Assembly (NCBI GenBank): GCA_019155205.2
Contig: JAHNZQ020000016.1
Span: 2,145,302 to 2,209,301 of the forward strand
DNA: 64,000 nucleotides
From: Gracilaria vermiculophylla
Taxonomy: Eukaryota > Rhodophyta > Florideophyceae > Gracilariales > Gracilariaceae
Direction of reading: 5' to 3'
Numbering within the stretch: the stretch's first letter is position 1; each line of letters opens with the position of its first letter. The notes beneath the pieces are model-generated. The model saw only the letters and a list, made by a program, of their open reading frames with translations, was not told the origin of the DNA and searched no databases. The position numbers and the translations under genes were made by a program. This document shows, one piece after another, positions 29,657-38,953 of this stretch.

Positions 29657-30817
29657 ATGCGCTCGCTGTCACGGAGCGCTGCCCAAGCGAGGGCCATTCT
29701 TCGAGGGCGCCTTTCCACGCAGGTGTCGAGTGCCAACGCCAGCGGCCAGTTGAGGCGCACGCAGAGCCACGGGAGGGTTCCCGAGGCGATCTGGCGCAAA
29801 ACGGCGGAGAGGTTGCACCGCAAGCCGCGGCACCCGCTGTGCACGCTCCGCAACGCGATTGAGTCGTATTTGCAAACGCGGCACCCAAACGTGTTCCATT
29901 GCTACAGCGACTTGTCGCCAGTGGTGACCACCAAGCAGTGCTTTGACGACCTGCTCGTTCCAGCAGACCATCCGTCTCGCGCCGCCACCGACACGTACTA
30001 CGTCGACCACGATGTGGTGCTGCGAACGCACATGACGGCTCACAACGTGCCTCTGATGCAGCAGGGCAAAACGGCGCTGCTTCTCTGCGGCGACGTGTAT
30101 CGGCGCGACACCGTGGACAGAACGCACTACCCGGTGTTTCACCAGATGGATGCAATGCGTCTGTACGCGCCCGGCACCAGTCGCAGCGTGATTCAGCAAG
30201 AGCTGCAAAGCACGCTGACCGGCTTGGCGCACCATTTGTTTGGCGAGCGAAGCAAAGTGCGGTGGGTGGACGCTTACTTTCCGTTTACGCAGCCGAGTTT
30301 TGAACTGGAGGTGCTTTGGCAGGGCGAGTGGCTGGAAGTTCTCGGGTGCGGGCTGCTGCATCGCGGCGTGCTTTCGAACGCGCACGTGGGCGAGCACGTG
30401 GACGGCTGGGCGTTTGGGCTCGGTCTGGAGAGGCTGGCAATGGTTCTGTTCCAAGTTCCCGACATCAGACTGTTTTGGTCCAAGGACGAGCGTGTGACGG
30501 GCCAGTTTTCAAGTGGGTCGTTGTCGGATAGGTACAAGGCGTTCTCTGTGTTTCCGTGCGTGGAAAAGGATATTTCATTTTGGGTTGATGGGCACTTTCA
30601 TGAAAATGAGCTGTGTGAGATTGCTCGCAGCCTGGGAGGCGACCTCGTAGAGAGGGTGTGGCTGGTGGATCGTTTTGAACGTGACGGAAGATGGAGTGTG
30701 TGCTATCGGCTGGTGTTCAGAAGCATGGAAAGAAGCCTGACTCACTCTGAAATCAATGAAATGTTCTACAAGATCCGAGAGAGTGTTTCAAGAAGCCTAG
30801 CGGTCACTTTGCGGTAG
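29657..30817 (+). CDS. FARS2: Phenylalanyl-tRNA synthetase, organellar monomeric
   Basis: This 386-aa protein is a monomeric class II PheRS of the mitochondrial/plastid type, which charges organellar tRNA(Phe). A Ser/Arg-rich presequence covers about the first 35 residues. The catalytic core has motif 2 (DVYRRDTVDRTHYPVFHQMD) and motif 3 (GLGLERLAMVLFQVPDIRLFWSKD). The C-terminus is an FDX-ACB anticodon-binding domain from about residue 295 (FSVFPCVEKDISFWV through HSEINEMFYKIRE). The length matches the family (human FARS2 about 450 aa, slightly longer). Dual targeting to plastid and mitochondrion, as in plants, is possible. Confidence 0.95.
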   Translation: MRSLSRSAAQARAILRGRLSTQVSSANASGQLRRTQSHGRVPEAIWRKTAERLHRKPRHPLCTLRNAIESYLQTRHPNVFHCYSDLSPVVTTKQCFDDLLVPADHPSRAATDTYYVDHDVVLRTHMTAHNVPLMQQGKTALLLCGDVYRRDTVDRTHYPVFHQMDAMRLYAPGTSRSVIQQELQSTLTGLAHHLFGERSKVRWVDAYFPFTQPSFELEVLWQGEWLEVLGCGLLHRGVLSNAHVGEHVDGWAFGLGLERLAMVLFQVPDIRLFWSKDERVTGQFSSGSLSDRYKAFSVFPCVEKDISFWVDGHFHENELCEIARSLGGDLVERVWLVDRFERDGRWSVCYRLVFRSMERSLTHSEINEMFYKIRESVSRSLAVTLR

Positions 30818-31777
30818 CGGTTGTACCGCAGCGCAATTCAAATACGCAGCTTGGCGTAGCACGTGTATGAGATAACAAAGGGCGCAAAGGTATGAAAGGC
30901 AGGCCAACGCGGAGCGGTGTTGCATGGCAAGCAAGACACCAACAGTGATTAGAGATCTCAAGGAACAGACACAACAAGCAAGTGCGGTGCGTGTGTGGCG
31001 GAACGGCGAGCTCGGCACTGCGTGAGACGCGTTGGTATGGCATGTTTGCAAAGCACAGCGGTGAGTGCAGCGTGCAACGGCAGCGTGCACGAGAAAGCGG
31101 TGCGGTACGGCAGCCACGTGCTGGGCATGTGCGTGTGAGCAAAGGTGCGATGCACGGCAGAGCGCTGCGTGACGCAAACGCGCAACACAACGGTGCGCCG
31201 ACGCCGAACGACTTGGTGCGGTGGGCGGTGCGAGAGAAGTGTGGCAAATGCAACAGTTGATGGCACCGATGTGCGTCAACGTTGTGGCACGCTCACACGG
31301 CAAAAGTCACTGAGCATCATGTGTTTTGGTGGCAGAAAAGGTGGCGCTCCGCGTGCACATGTTTTCTGTTTTCTTGTTTTGTGGCGTGCGATGCAGCTTG
31401 TCAGTTGATGAGTTGACGTATGTGCGTGCGGGACGAACAAAACAGATTGTGAGGGACGAATGCGAAATTGGTGCCAAGCAAAATGTAGACGATGAATTGT
31501 TCATATGCGCGTGCACGGACGCAACTCGTCGCCATGAACGCGCTATAACAAGGGAGGCACAGTTGAACGTTGCCTCAAGGCGTGGGGGAGGGTTGGTCTC
31601 TCTGGCGAGAGAGCGTTTGTTTGAACAGAATGGGTATGCGTCAAGTAGAAAACAACAGAGAGAGAGAAAAGTTGTTTTTGCACTGCACTGCTAGCCGTAT
31701 TGAGAAGCACATAGTTGGATGGTGTGTGATGGGTTGCGCGGGGAATGCGTCTAGTAGAAATTAGCGTTGCGTACGCA

Positions 31778-31813
<36 letters not shown>

Positions 31814-32486
31814 GAGTTTAGAAAAGGGCATACTTGGGTGCTGTGTGCCTCACCGGTTGCGGCAGCCAAAAATGAGGAGGCAGCGGTGATGCAAACGCGT
31901 GGTCTCGGGCGGACGCTTCAACTGTCATCGGTGATGCGCACATGTGATGTATGTTTGTGGCACGTTGGTGAATGAACATGGCTGCAGCAAACGGGTTGTG
32001 CACACGCAAACAGGGAGGTTTGGGCAGTGAGTGGTACGCTACTCGATGGACGACGGCAAGCTCGGCTGAGGAGCCGACTGCGGCTGAGGTGACGGCTGGG
32101 GGGTGAGGTGACTGAGGCGACGGCCGCGGGCTGTGCTGCGCTCGACGACGCCAAGGGCGGCGAGTGGGTGCGCGCTGCTGTTGCCATCGCCCAAGGCGAC
32201 GCCAAAAGCAATGCGTGTGCGCAACTGGCAGCATTTGCGGCGCGCACTCAAAACTGTGCAATCATGGCAGCAGCCACGCCCCGCCAAGTTGATTCCCGAT
32301 GCTTCACACGCCACACGCAGACGCGCGGCGCGTTTCTACGCCGCGCGTCTCCACGCCGCCGCCACATGCGCACCTCGGCACACTTGGCGCGCGCGCAGCG
32401 CTGAGCCCAGCGCCCAAACTTTTGCAACGCGCCGCACTGCCGAGAGCCTCCGCGAGCGCCTCCGCCTTGGCCACAGGCGCGCCACC
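30818..32486. other. Intergenic with (GA)n
   Basis: I see no gene in this 1.7-kb region. It is rich in GCGTG-like words and has open frames on both strands without motifs. A (GA)n run lies at 31781-31808. A possible upstream in-frame ATG for the next gene lies at 32211; it would add an Arg/Ala-rich leader. Confidence 0.4.
31781..31808. repeat. (GA)n microsatellite
   Basis: About 14 uninterrupted GA units. Confidence 0.9.
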
Positions 32487-33497
32487 ATGTCGCGCGCGCC
32501 CTGCAAAGTGCGCGTGGTGTTCTCGGACCTGGACGGCACTCTGGTGCACTACCCCAAGCACTTTTTGCAGTACGCCGACATTGTGCAGCGCACGGCGGCG
32601 CACGGCGACGAGCCCGAGACCGCCACCATCAAGTACAAGCGCAGCAGCGAGACGAGGACGTGCGTGGTGCTGCCGTCCATGACGGGCGGCAAGGCGTACC
32701 TGTCCGTGCGCACCAAGCAGCTGGTGGCGCAGCTGCGCCGCATGGGCGTCATCTTCGTCATCATCACCGGCGCGCGCGCGTCCACGTACGCGGCGCGCCG
32801 CCGCAGCCTGCCCGCCGCCGACTACGAGTTCTTCGAGAACGGCGGGCGCAAGCTGGTGCGCGGCCAGCTGGACGCCGGCTGGAGCGACCGCTTCGCGCCG
32901 CAGGTCGGGCCCATTGCCGACCGCACCAGCGTGGTGCCGCGCATGGCGCCGCCCGCCGAGCGCCGCGGCACGCTGTGGCAGCTGCACAGCGAGCTGCGCC
33001 AGCGCGGCTGGAGCACGGACGCGCGCGACTACACCACCAACTTCCGCGTGGACGTGGCCGCCAGCGGCGGCAAGACGGCGCTCGAGCTGCGCCGCGTCGT
33101 GCAGCAGCGCGCCGCGCCGCTGGCGCTGGCCAGCTCGTACAACCTGGGCAAGGCCGACGTGTACCCGGCGGCGTCGGGCAAGGCCAACGCCGCGAGGCAC
33201 GTGCTGCGCGAGTGCGCCATTGAGCGCGCGGACGCCGTGGCCATCTTCGACGACGACAACGACTTGGAGCTGGGCGCGTTGTGCGGCCGCGGCTTTCTGC
33301 CGGGCGTCACGCACCACAGCGTTGCCAGCGCGTTGAAGGAGCACCCGCAGTGGACCGTGTCCGCGCGCAGCGGCTTCCTGGCAACGGAGGACGCTCTGGA
33401 GCAGATCATCGCGCTGCGGCGCGCGGCGCTGGGCGCGGCGACGGCTGGCTCAGGGGGCGCGCCGCCCCCAGCAGACGCGCCGCCACGCACGTCGTGA
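32487..33497 (+). CDS. HAD-superfamily phosphatase (Cof/SPP-like)
   Basis: This is a 336-aa protein. The start at 32487 has a textbook context (gccaccATG). Motif I is DLDGTL (nucleophile Asp near residue 14), motif II is IITGARAST, and motif IV is IFDDDND near residue 255, with a Lys upstream (LGKADVYPAASGKANAARHVL). The long cap insert places it with C2-type HADs such as Cof hydrolases and sucrose- or mannosyl-phosphoglycerate phosphatases. The substrate cannot be assigned. The frame is open further 5' to an ATG at 32211, and that longer form would begin with a basic, organelle-targeting-like leader of about 90 residues. Codon usage is almost entirely GC-ending. Confidence 0.82.
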   Translation: MSRAPCKVRVVFSDLDGTLVHYPKHFLQYADIVQRTAAHGDEPETATIKYKRSSETRTCVVLPSMTGGKAYLSVRTKQLVAQLRRMGVIFVIITGARASTYAARRRSLPAADYEFFENGGRKLVRGQLDAGWSDRFAPQVGPIADRTSVVPRMAPPAERRGTLWQLHSELRQRGWSTDARDYTTNFRVDVAASGGKTALELRRVVQQRAAPLALASSYNLGKADVYPAASGKANAARHVLRECAIERADAVAIFDDDNDLELGALCGRGFLPGVTHHSVASALKEHPQWTVSARSGFLATEDALEQIIALRRAALGAATAGSGGAPPPADAPPRTS

Positions 33498-33868
33498 GCG
33501 CGATGGGCGCCGGCACCCGCCCGGCCGCGAGCAGGGACGTTGGCTCATAGTGATAGCGCTACGTGCGAGCGTAAATGATTGGCGCCCGCAATTTACACGC
33601 CCGGCGCGAGCGCGGAGGTGGCGCCGCGCCGCGGCGCGCCCCGATTGAGCGCCGCTGTTTGCGCCCTTGCCGCCGCGTGCGCTGCTGCTGCTGCCGCGCA
33701 CCCGACGAGCTCAAAGCCGCGCCGCGCGCCGCCGCCGCCGCCGCCGCCCCCCGCTTCCGCCGCCGCCGCTGCCGCCGCCGCGCCCCGCGTCACACCAGCT
33801 CCCGTCGCACCTCGCGCACCCCCTCGCCAACGCTATTAATCGAGCCCCTCCCCCCGCCCCCCCCCCCC
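33498..33868. other. GC-rich intergenic / leader
   Basis: This 371-bp GC-rich interval lies upstream of the TPR/HAT gene. The same frame is open here from an ATG at 33575, but the encoded Arg/Ala/Pro mixture looks like translated GC-rich DNA rather than protein. Confidence 0.4.
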
Positions 33869-34031
33869 ATGTCCGCCTTCCTCCCCCCTCCGCCCCCGTT
33901 GCGCCGCGCGGCCCGCCCCCTCCCCCTCATGCCCGCCACGCGCCTCGTGCGCTCCGCCTCCGCCTCCGCCTCCGCCTCCGCCTCCGCCTCCGCCTCCGCG
34001 CCCGTCCCCCGCCGCCCCACCTCCACCGTCC

Positions 34032-34089
<58 letters not shown>

Positions 34090-37000
34090 CGACTGGCCCG
34101 CGCTGTCCCGCCGCGCCAACGGCACGCTCGCCCACCTGCGCGCCACCGCGCACCCCTCCTCCTTCCACACCGCCCTGCGCGCCCGCATCGAGTCCGACGC
34201 GCGCAACCCCTTTCTGTGGCACGCCCTCGCCAAGCACCTCGCCGCCCACCGCGCCGACGTCGACGCCGCCGTCGACGTGCTCCGCACCGCCGTGCGCCGC
34301 GTGCCCGCCGGCTCGCGCGGCGCCCTCTTCGACGCGTGGGGCACCATGGAGCATCGCCGCGGCAACCCGCACGTCGCCCTGCGCATCTACTGCGACGCCG
34401 TCCACACCGACCCGTACGCCCCCCTGTTCGTGTCGCTCGCCGTCATCCAGCTCAAGCTGCACCTCGTGCACGACGCGCGCCGCACCCTGCGCACCGCCTC
34501 GCACCTCTTCCCCGCCCACGCCCCCGTGTGGCGCGCCTGGGCCTACCTGGACACGCACCACGGCCGCGTGCACGACGCGCTGCAAAAGTGGCGCCGCGCC
34601 ATCCACCACCACCCGGCGCACCCCACCGCCTGGACCTCGTTCATCGCCCTGGAGCGCCGCGCCGGCGCCCCCAACGCCCGTCTGGTCGCGCTGCTCACCG
34701 ACGCCATCGCCCACTGCCCCGACGACCCCGTCCTCCGCCTCACCCTCGCCCACATCGAGGAGAAGCGCAACGGCCCGCGCGCCGCCCGCGCCATCCTCTA
34801 CCCCGTCCGCAACGCCCACCACGCGCAGCTGCTGCGCCACCTGGGCCGCCTCGACTTTGCCACCCGCAACTTTCAGTCTGCGCGCGCGTTTTACCGCCGC
34901 GCCGCCGACATTGAAGCCGCCACCTCCGCCGCCGCCGCCGCCGCCGCCGACGCCGCCAACGGCACCGACGCCGCCAACGGCACCGGCGCCGCCAACGGCA
35001 GCCGCCGCCGCCGCGCGCCGCCGCCCACCGTCAAGTCCCTGCACGCGTGGGCGCACATGGAGGCGCAGACGGCGCACCACGAGCGCGCCAGCGCGCTGCT
35101 GCGCGAGGCGGTGGCCATCTGCGACACGGACGCCGGCGTGTGGCGCGCCATTGCGGAGGTGGAGTCTCGCAGGCACAACTTTGACGGCGCGCGCGCCGCG
35201 TTCAAGCGCGCGCTGGCGCTGCAGCCGCGCGACGCGCGCCTCATGCTGGCGTGCGGCCGCACGGAGGCGCTGGCCGGCAACCTGCGCCGCGCCGAGGCGC
35301 TCGTGCGCGCCGCGGCCGGCCTGGTCACCGCGCGCGGCGAGACGCTGCTGACCACCGCGCCGCGCCGCGGCGGCGCGCCGCGCCGCGCAGCCGGCGGCGG
35401 CGATGGCGATGGCAGCGACGTGGCGCCGCGCGGCGAAGAGGCGGCGGCTGCTGCTGACGGCAGCGACGCGGCGCTGACGCCGCACACGCTGGCGACGGCG
35501 CTGCGCGACAGCGCGATGCTGGCGGCGCGCGACGGGCGGCTGGACGACTGCATCTCGCTGCTGCGGCGCGCGACGGAGGTGAACCCGTCGGCGGAGGCGC
35601 TGTGGAGGGCGCTTGCCAGCCACACGACGCAGCGCGACGGGATGGAGCGCGGGCGCGAGGTGTACCGCGCGGCGCTGCGGCGGGCCAACAAGAGCTGCGA
35701 GGCCAAGGTGCTGCACTGGTGGGGCCAGGAGGAGCGGCGCGCCGGGGAGGTGCAGCGGGCGCGGGAGCTGTTTGCGCGCGCGACGGAGGTGAACCGGCTG
35801 TACATGTCGGCGTGGGTGAGCTGGGGGCTGCTGGAGAAGGGGCAGAACCGGGTGCAGGCGGCGTGCGACATCCTGCAGCGCGCGGCGGCGATCGCGGAGA
35901 AGGAGGGGATGAAGGCGCCGTTCGTGTTCCAGACGTGGGGCCGGATTGAGGAGGTGGAGCGCGGGCGCGCGGACGCGGCGGCGGCGATCCTGGAGCGCGG
36001 GGTGCGGCTGGCGCCCAAGAGCGCGGGGCTGTGGGGGGCGTGGGGGCTGCTGGAGCAGCGGCGCGGGAGGGAGGACAAGGCGCGCGAGATGTTCCGCGCG
36101 GCGACGGCGGCGGAGCGCGGGGCGGGGTCGGCGTGGCACAGCTGGGGGCTGCTGGAGGCGTCGCGCGGCAACTACGAGCTGGCGCGCAAGCTGCTGAGCG
36201 TGGGGCACGAGAACGACGGGCGCAACGCGGGGCTGCTGACGTCGTGGGCGCTGCTGGAGGCGCGGGAGCTGGGGGACGTGCGGCGCGCGCGCGAGCTGTT
36301 TGGGCGCGCGGTGCGGGCGGACGGGCGGCACGCGGCGGCGTGGCACGCGTGGGGCTGCGTGGAGCTGGAGCAGGGCGACGTGCGGCGCGCCAAGGAGCTG
36401 CTGCGGCGCGCGTGCGAGGTGGGCGGCGGCGACGACGCGGCGGCGTGGCACACGCTGGGCGTGATCGAGGCGCGGCGGGGGGGGTGCGAGGCGGCGGCGG
36501 TGGCGCACTGGAAGAAGGCGCTGAGCGTTGCGCCGGGGCACTCGCTGACGTACCAGTCGTGGGGGGTGATGCTGGCGCGGCGCGGGCGCGTGCGCGAGGC
36601 GCGCGCGGTGTTCGAGCAGGGCGTGGCGCAGGCGGCGGAGCGCGCGGCGGACCGCGCGATGCTGCTGCAGGCGTGGGCGGCGGAGGAGCAGCGGGCGCAG
36701 GCGGCGGAGGAGCGGCGGGCGGCGGCGGCGGAGGGGCGGCGGCGGGCGCAGGCGGCGGAGGAGGGCGCGCGCGAGGGGGAGCGGCGCGCGGAGCAGCTGC
36801 TGGCGCGCAGCATTGCGGCGGACGCGCGGCGCGCGGAGAGCTGGCTGCAGCTGGCGGCGCTGGCGCGGCGGCGCGCGCTGCCGGCGGAGGCGCGCGCGCT
36901 GTACGAGCGCGGCGTGGCGGCGGCGGCGGGCAGCCGCGCGGTGGCGCGGCTGTACGGCGCGTGGGCGGCGCTGGAGGCGGAGCTGGCGGAGGTGCAGCGC

Positions 37001-37270
37001 GCGCGCGGCGTGTTTGAGCGCGGCGTGGCCGCGTGCCCGGCCGACGCGCCGCTGTGGCGCGCGTACGCGCGCTTCGAGGCGCGCAGCGGCTGCGCCTCGC
37101 GCGCGCAGCAGCTGCAGCGCCGCATGCGCGCGCACCTCGCGCCGCCGCCATCGGCATCGCCGCCGCCATCGCCGCCGTCGCCGCCGTCGCCGCCATCGCC
37201 GCCATCGCCGCCGTCGGCATCGCCGCCGCCGTCGCTGTCGTCGTCGCCGCCGCCATCGCCGCCGCGCTGA
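33869..37270 (+). CDS. Large TPR/HAT-repeat protein, HCF107/Mbb1-like
   Basis: From the ATG at 33869 (MSAFLPPPPP) the protein is about 1133 aa. A Ser/Ala/Arg-rich leader with (SA)n and poly-Ala runs could include a plastid or mitochondrial targeting signal. The body is an array of TPR and half-a-TPR (HAT) repeats with recurrent W..W..LE..RG....AR.LF.RA spacing: roughly seven in the N-terminal half, then a low-complexity linker, then about fifteen from residue 530 on. This organisation and the repeat sequence resemble HCF107/Mbb1, sequence-specific RNA-binding proteins that stabilise chloroplast psbB/psbH transcripts. Spliceosomal HAT proteins (Prp6, Clf1) are an alternative. A Pro/Ser-rich tail follows. 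The Ala/Arg/Gly content is inflated by the GC-rich context. Confidence 0.7.
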
Positions 37271-37320
37271 GCGCGCGCGCGCGCGCCGCCGGCGGGCGCC
37301 GTGCGGCGTGTGGCTGGCAG

Positions 37321-37355
37321 AGAGCCCCCCCGCGCGGCGCGCGGGGGGGCGCTCT
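37321..37355. terminator. Strong GC hairpin between convergent genes
   Basis: This is a near-perfect inverted repeat with arms AGAGCCCCCCCGCGCG and its complement, and almost no loop. It lies 50 bp past the TPR/HAT stop and upstream of the end of the convergent gene. A role in transcript 3' ends is only a guess; eukaryotic terminators are not normally hairpins. Confidence 0.35.
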
Positions 37356-37546
37356 ACGTGCGCGGCTGCGGCGACGGCAACGGAGAGCGCTGTCGGAGCG
37401 ACGGTTGGCGCGGGGCGCGCGCGCGCGCGCGCGCCGCGGCCACGTGGGCGCACGCGCGCGCGCGCGCGCGCAACAACAAAAAAAAGGAAACGCTCGCAGC
37501 ATTGTGCTTTGGTGCGCGTGGCGCGCGCTCGCTGCCGCTCCCCGAG

Positions 37547-38477
37547 CTACATCACTGACGTCATGAATCGCACGTACGGGTCGTCGCCGCCGCCGCCGCC
37601 GCCGCCCTCGTCGCGCTGCGCCCCCGCCCTCCGCCGCAGCGACGGCAGCGCGTGCGCGCCCAGCGAGCTGCGCACGCGCCGCCTGGCGCCCGCCGCCGCC
37701 CCCGCGCCGCCGCCGCCGCCGCCCGCCGCGCGCCACACCGACTTGGACTTGTGCTGCAGCCGCGGCCGCCCGTCCGCGTGCGCCGCGCGCGCCCACGCCG
37801 CCTCGCGCCCCGCCCACCCCGACCCCGACCGCTCGCTCTCGTCCGTCACCGTAGAGTCCGACAGCTTGCTGCCCACTGCCGCGCCGTCGCCGCCCCCGTC
37901 GCGCTCCTCGCAGCTGCGCGCCGCCGGCGCCGTGGCAGGCGCCGCGCCCGTCGCCGTAGCCGCCGGCGCCGTAGCCGCCGGCGCCACCGCGCCCAGATCC
38001 ACGGCGCGCCGCTGGCGCGAGCGCCGCTCGCGCCGCACGATGCGCCGCAGCAGCCGCAGCGCCGATCGCCGCACGCCGCCCGACGAGCGCAGCGCCTCGG
38101 TGCGCGCGCGCTCCCGCCCCGCCGCCGCCGCCGCCGCCGCCGCCGCGCGCGGCGCGGCCGCAGACGCGGGCGCGGCGGCGGAGGCGGCGGCCAGCGACGC
38201 GGCGCACGGCGCGCACGCGCGCAGCGGCAGCGACTGCGGCGCGCGCAGCGCGCGCGAGGAGAACTCCTCCAGCGAGAAGGCGTCCTCGAAGTTGTGCACG
38301 CGCGCGGCCAGCCCGCCCACGTTCTGCGCCAGGCGCGGCGTCCACGCCAGCGACGCGCCGTCGCGCCCAAAGTTGACGACGGCGCAGCGCGGCAGGCGCG
38401 CGCTGGGCGTGTGGCAGCGCGCCGCCGCGGCGCGCCGCGCGGACGACAGGCGCTGCGCGCGCGCGCGTGCGTCCAAG

Positions 38478-38519
<42 letters not shown>

Positions 38520-38542
38520 AGGGGCGTGGCGGCGGGCGTCAT
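37547..38542 (-). CDS. Uncharacterised low-complexity protein
   Basis: From the ATG at 38542 the protein is 331 aa. Pro-rich and Ala-rich runs surround segments that look genuinely coding: RLPRCAVVNFGRDGASLAW, then VHNFEDAFSLEEFSSRAL, then SKLSDSTVTDESERSGSG, and the final DDPYVRFMTSVM. Sense-strand coding is favoured by these non-repetitive, Asp/Glu/Phe-containing stretches. The plus-strand frame across the same DNA gives only Arg/Ala/His repeats. I do not recognise a family. It lies downstream of the pseudo-subtilase on the same strand and converges with the TPR/HAT gene. Confidence 0.5.
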
Positions 38543-38821
38543 GGCGGCGGCGGTGGAGCACGGCGGAGCACGGCGGAGGGCGCGGGGGGAGGCGAGAGGC
38601 AGGGCCGGGCGACGGCAGGCGCGCGCGGTTATGAGCGCGTGGCGCATAGGCGGCGCAGAGAGCGCGCGGCGCGTGGCGCGCGCGCGGCGCGACGCACGCG
38701 CGCGCGCCGTGCACGCGCGCGGCGCGCGCCAGCACGCGCCAACGCGCGCGCGCCACGCCGCCACGTGCGCAGGCCGCAGCGCTGCTTTAATGCGCGCGCC
38801 GCACGGCGCGCCGCCGTCAAT

Positions 38822-38909
38822 TCACGCGCTTGAATTGCGCAAATCAGCGCTGCACAGCCTTTCGCCGCCCTCGCAGTCGCTGCCGCCGCCGCCGCCACCC
38901 CCGCCGCCG

Positions 38910-38953
<44 letters not shown>

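Noticed and set aside
30797..31303. Overlapping minus-strand frames with Cys/His/Leu-rich products
   Set aside because: Several frames are open at once with no domain; typical of a repeat-like GCGTG-rich region.
33836..37453. A 1205-codon open frame on the minus strand opposite the TPR/HAT gene
   Set aside because: GC-rich DNA removes stop codons in all frames. The antisense product is Arg/Ala/Pro repeats with no domain, whereas the plus strand has a clear TPR/HAT pattern.
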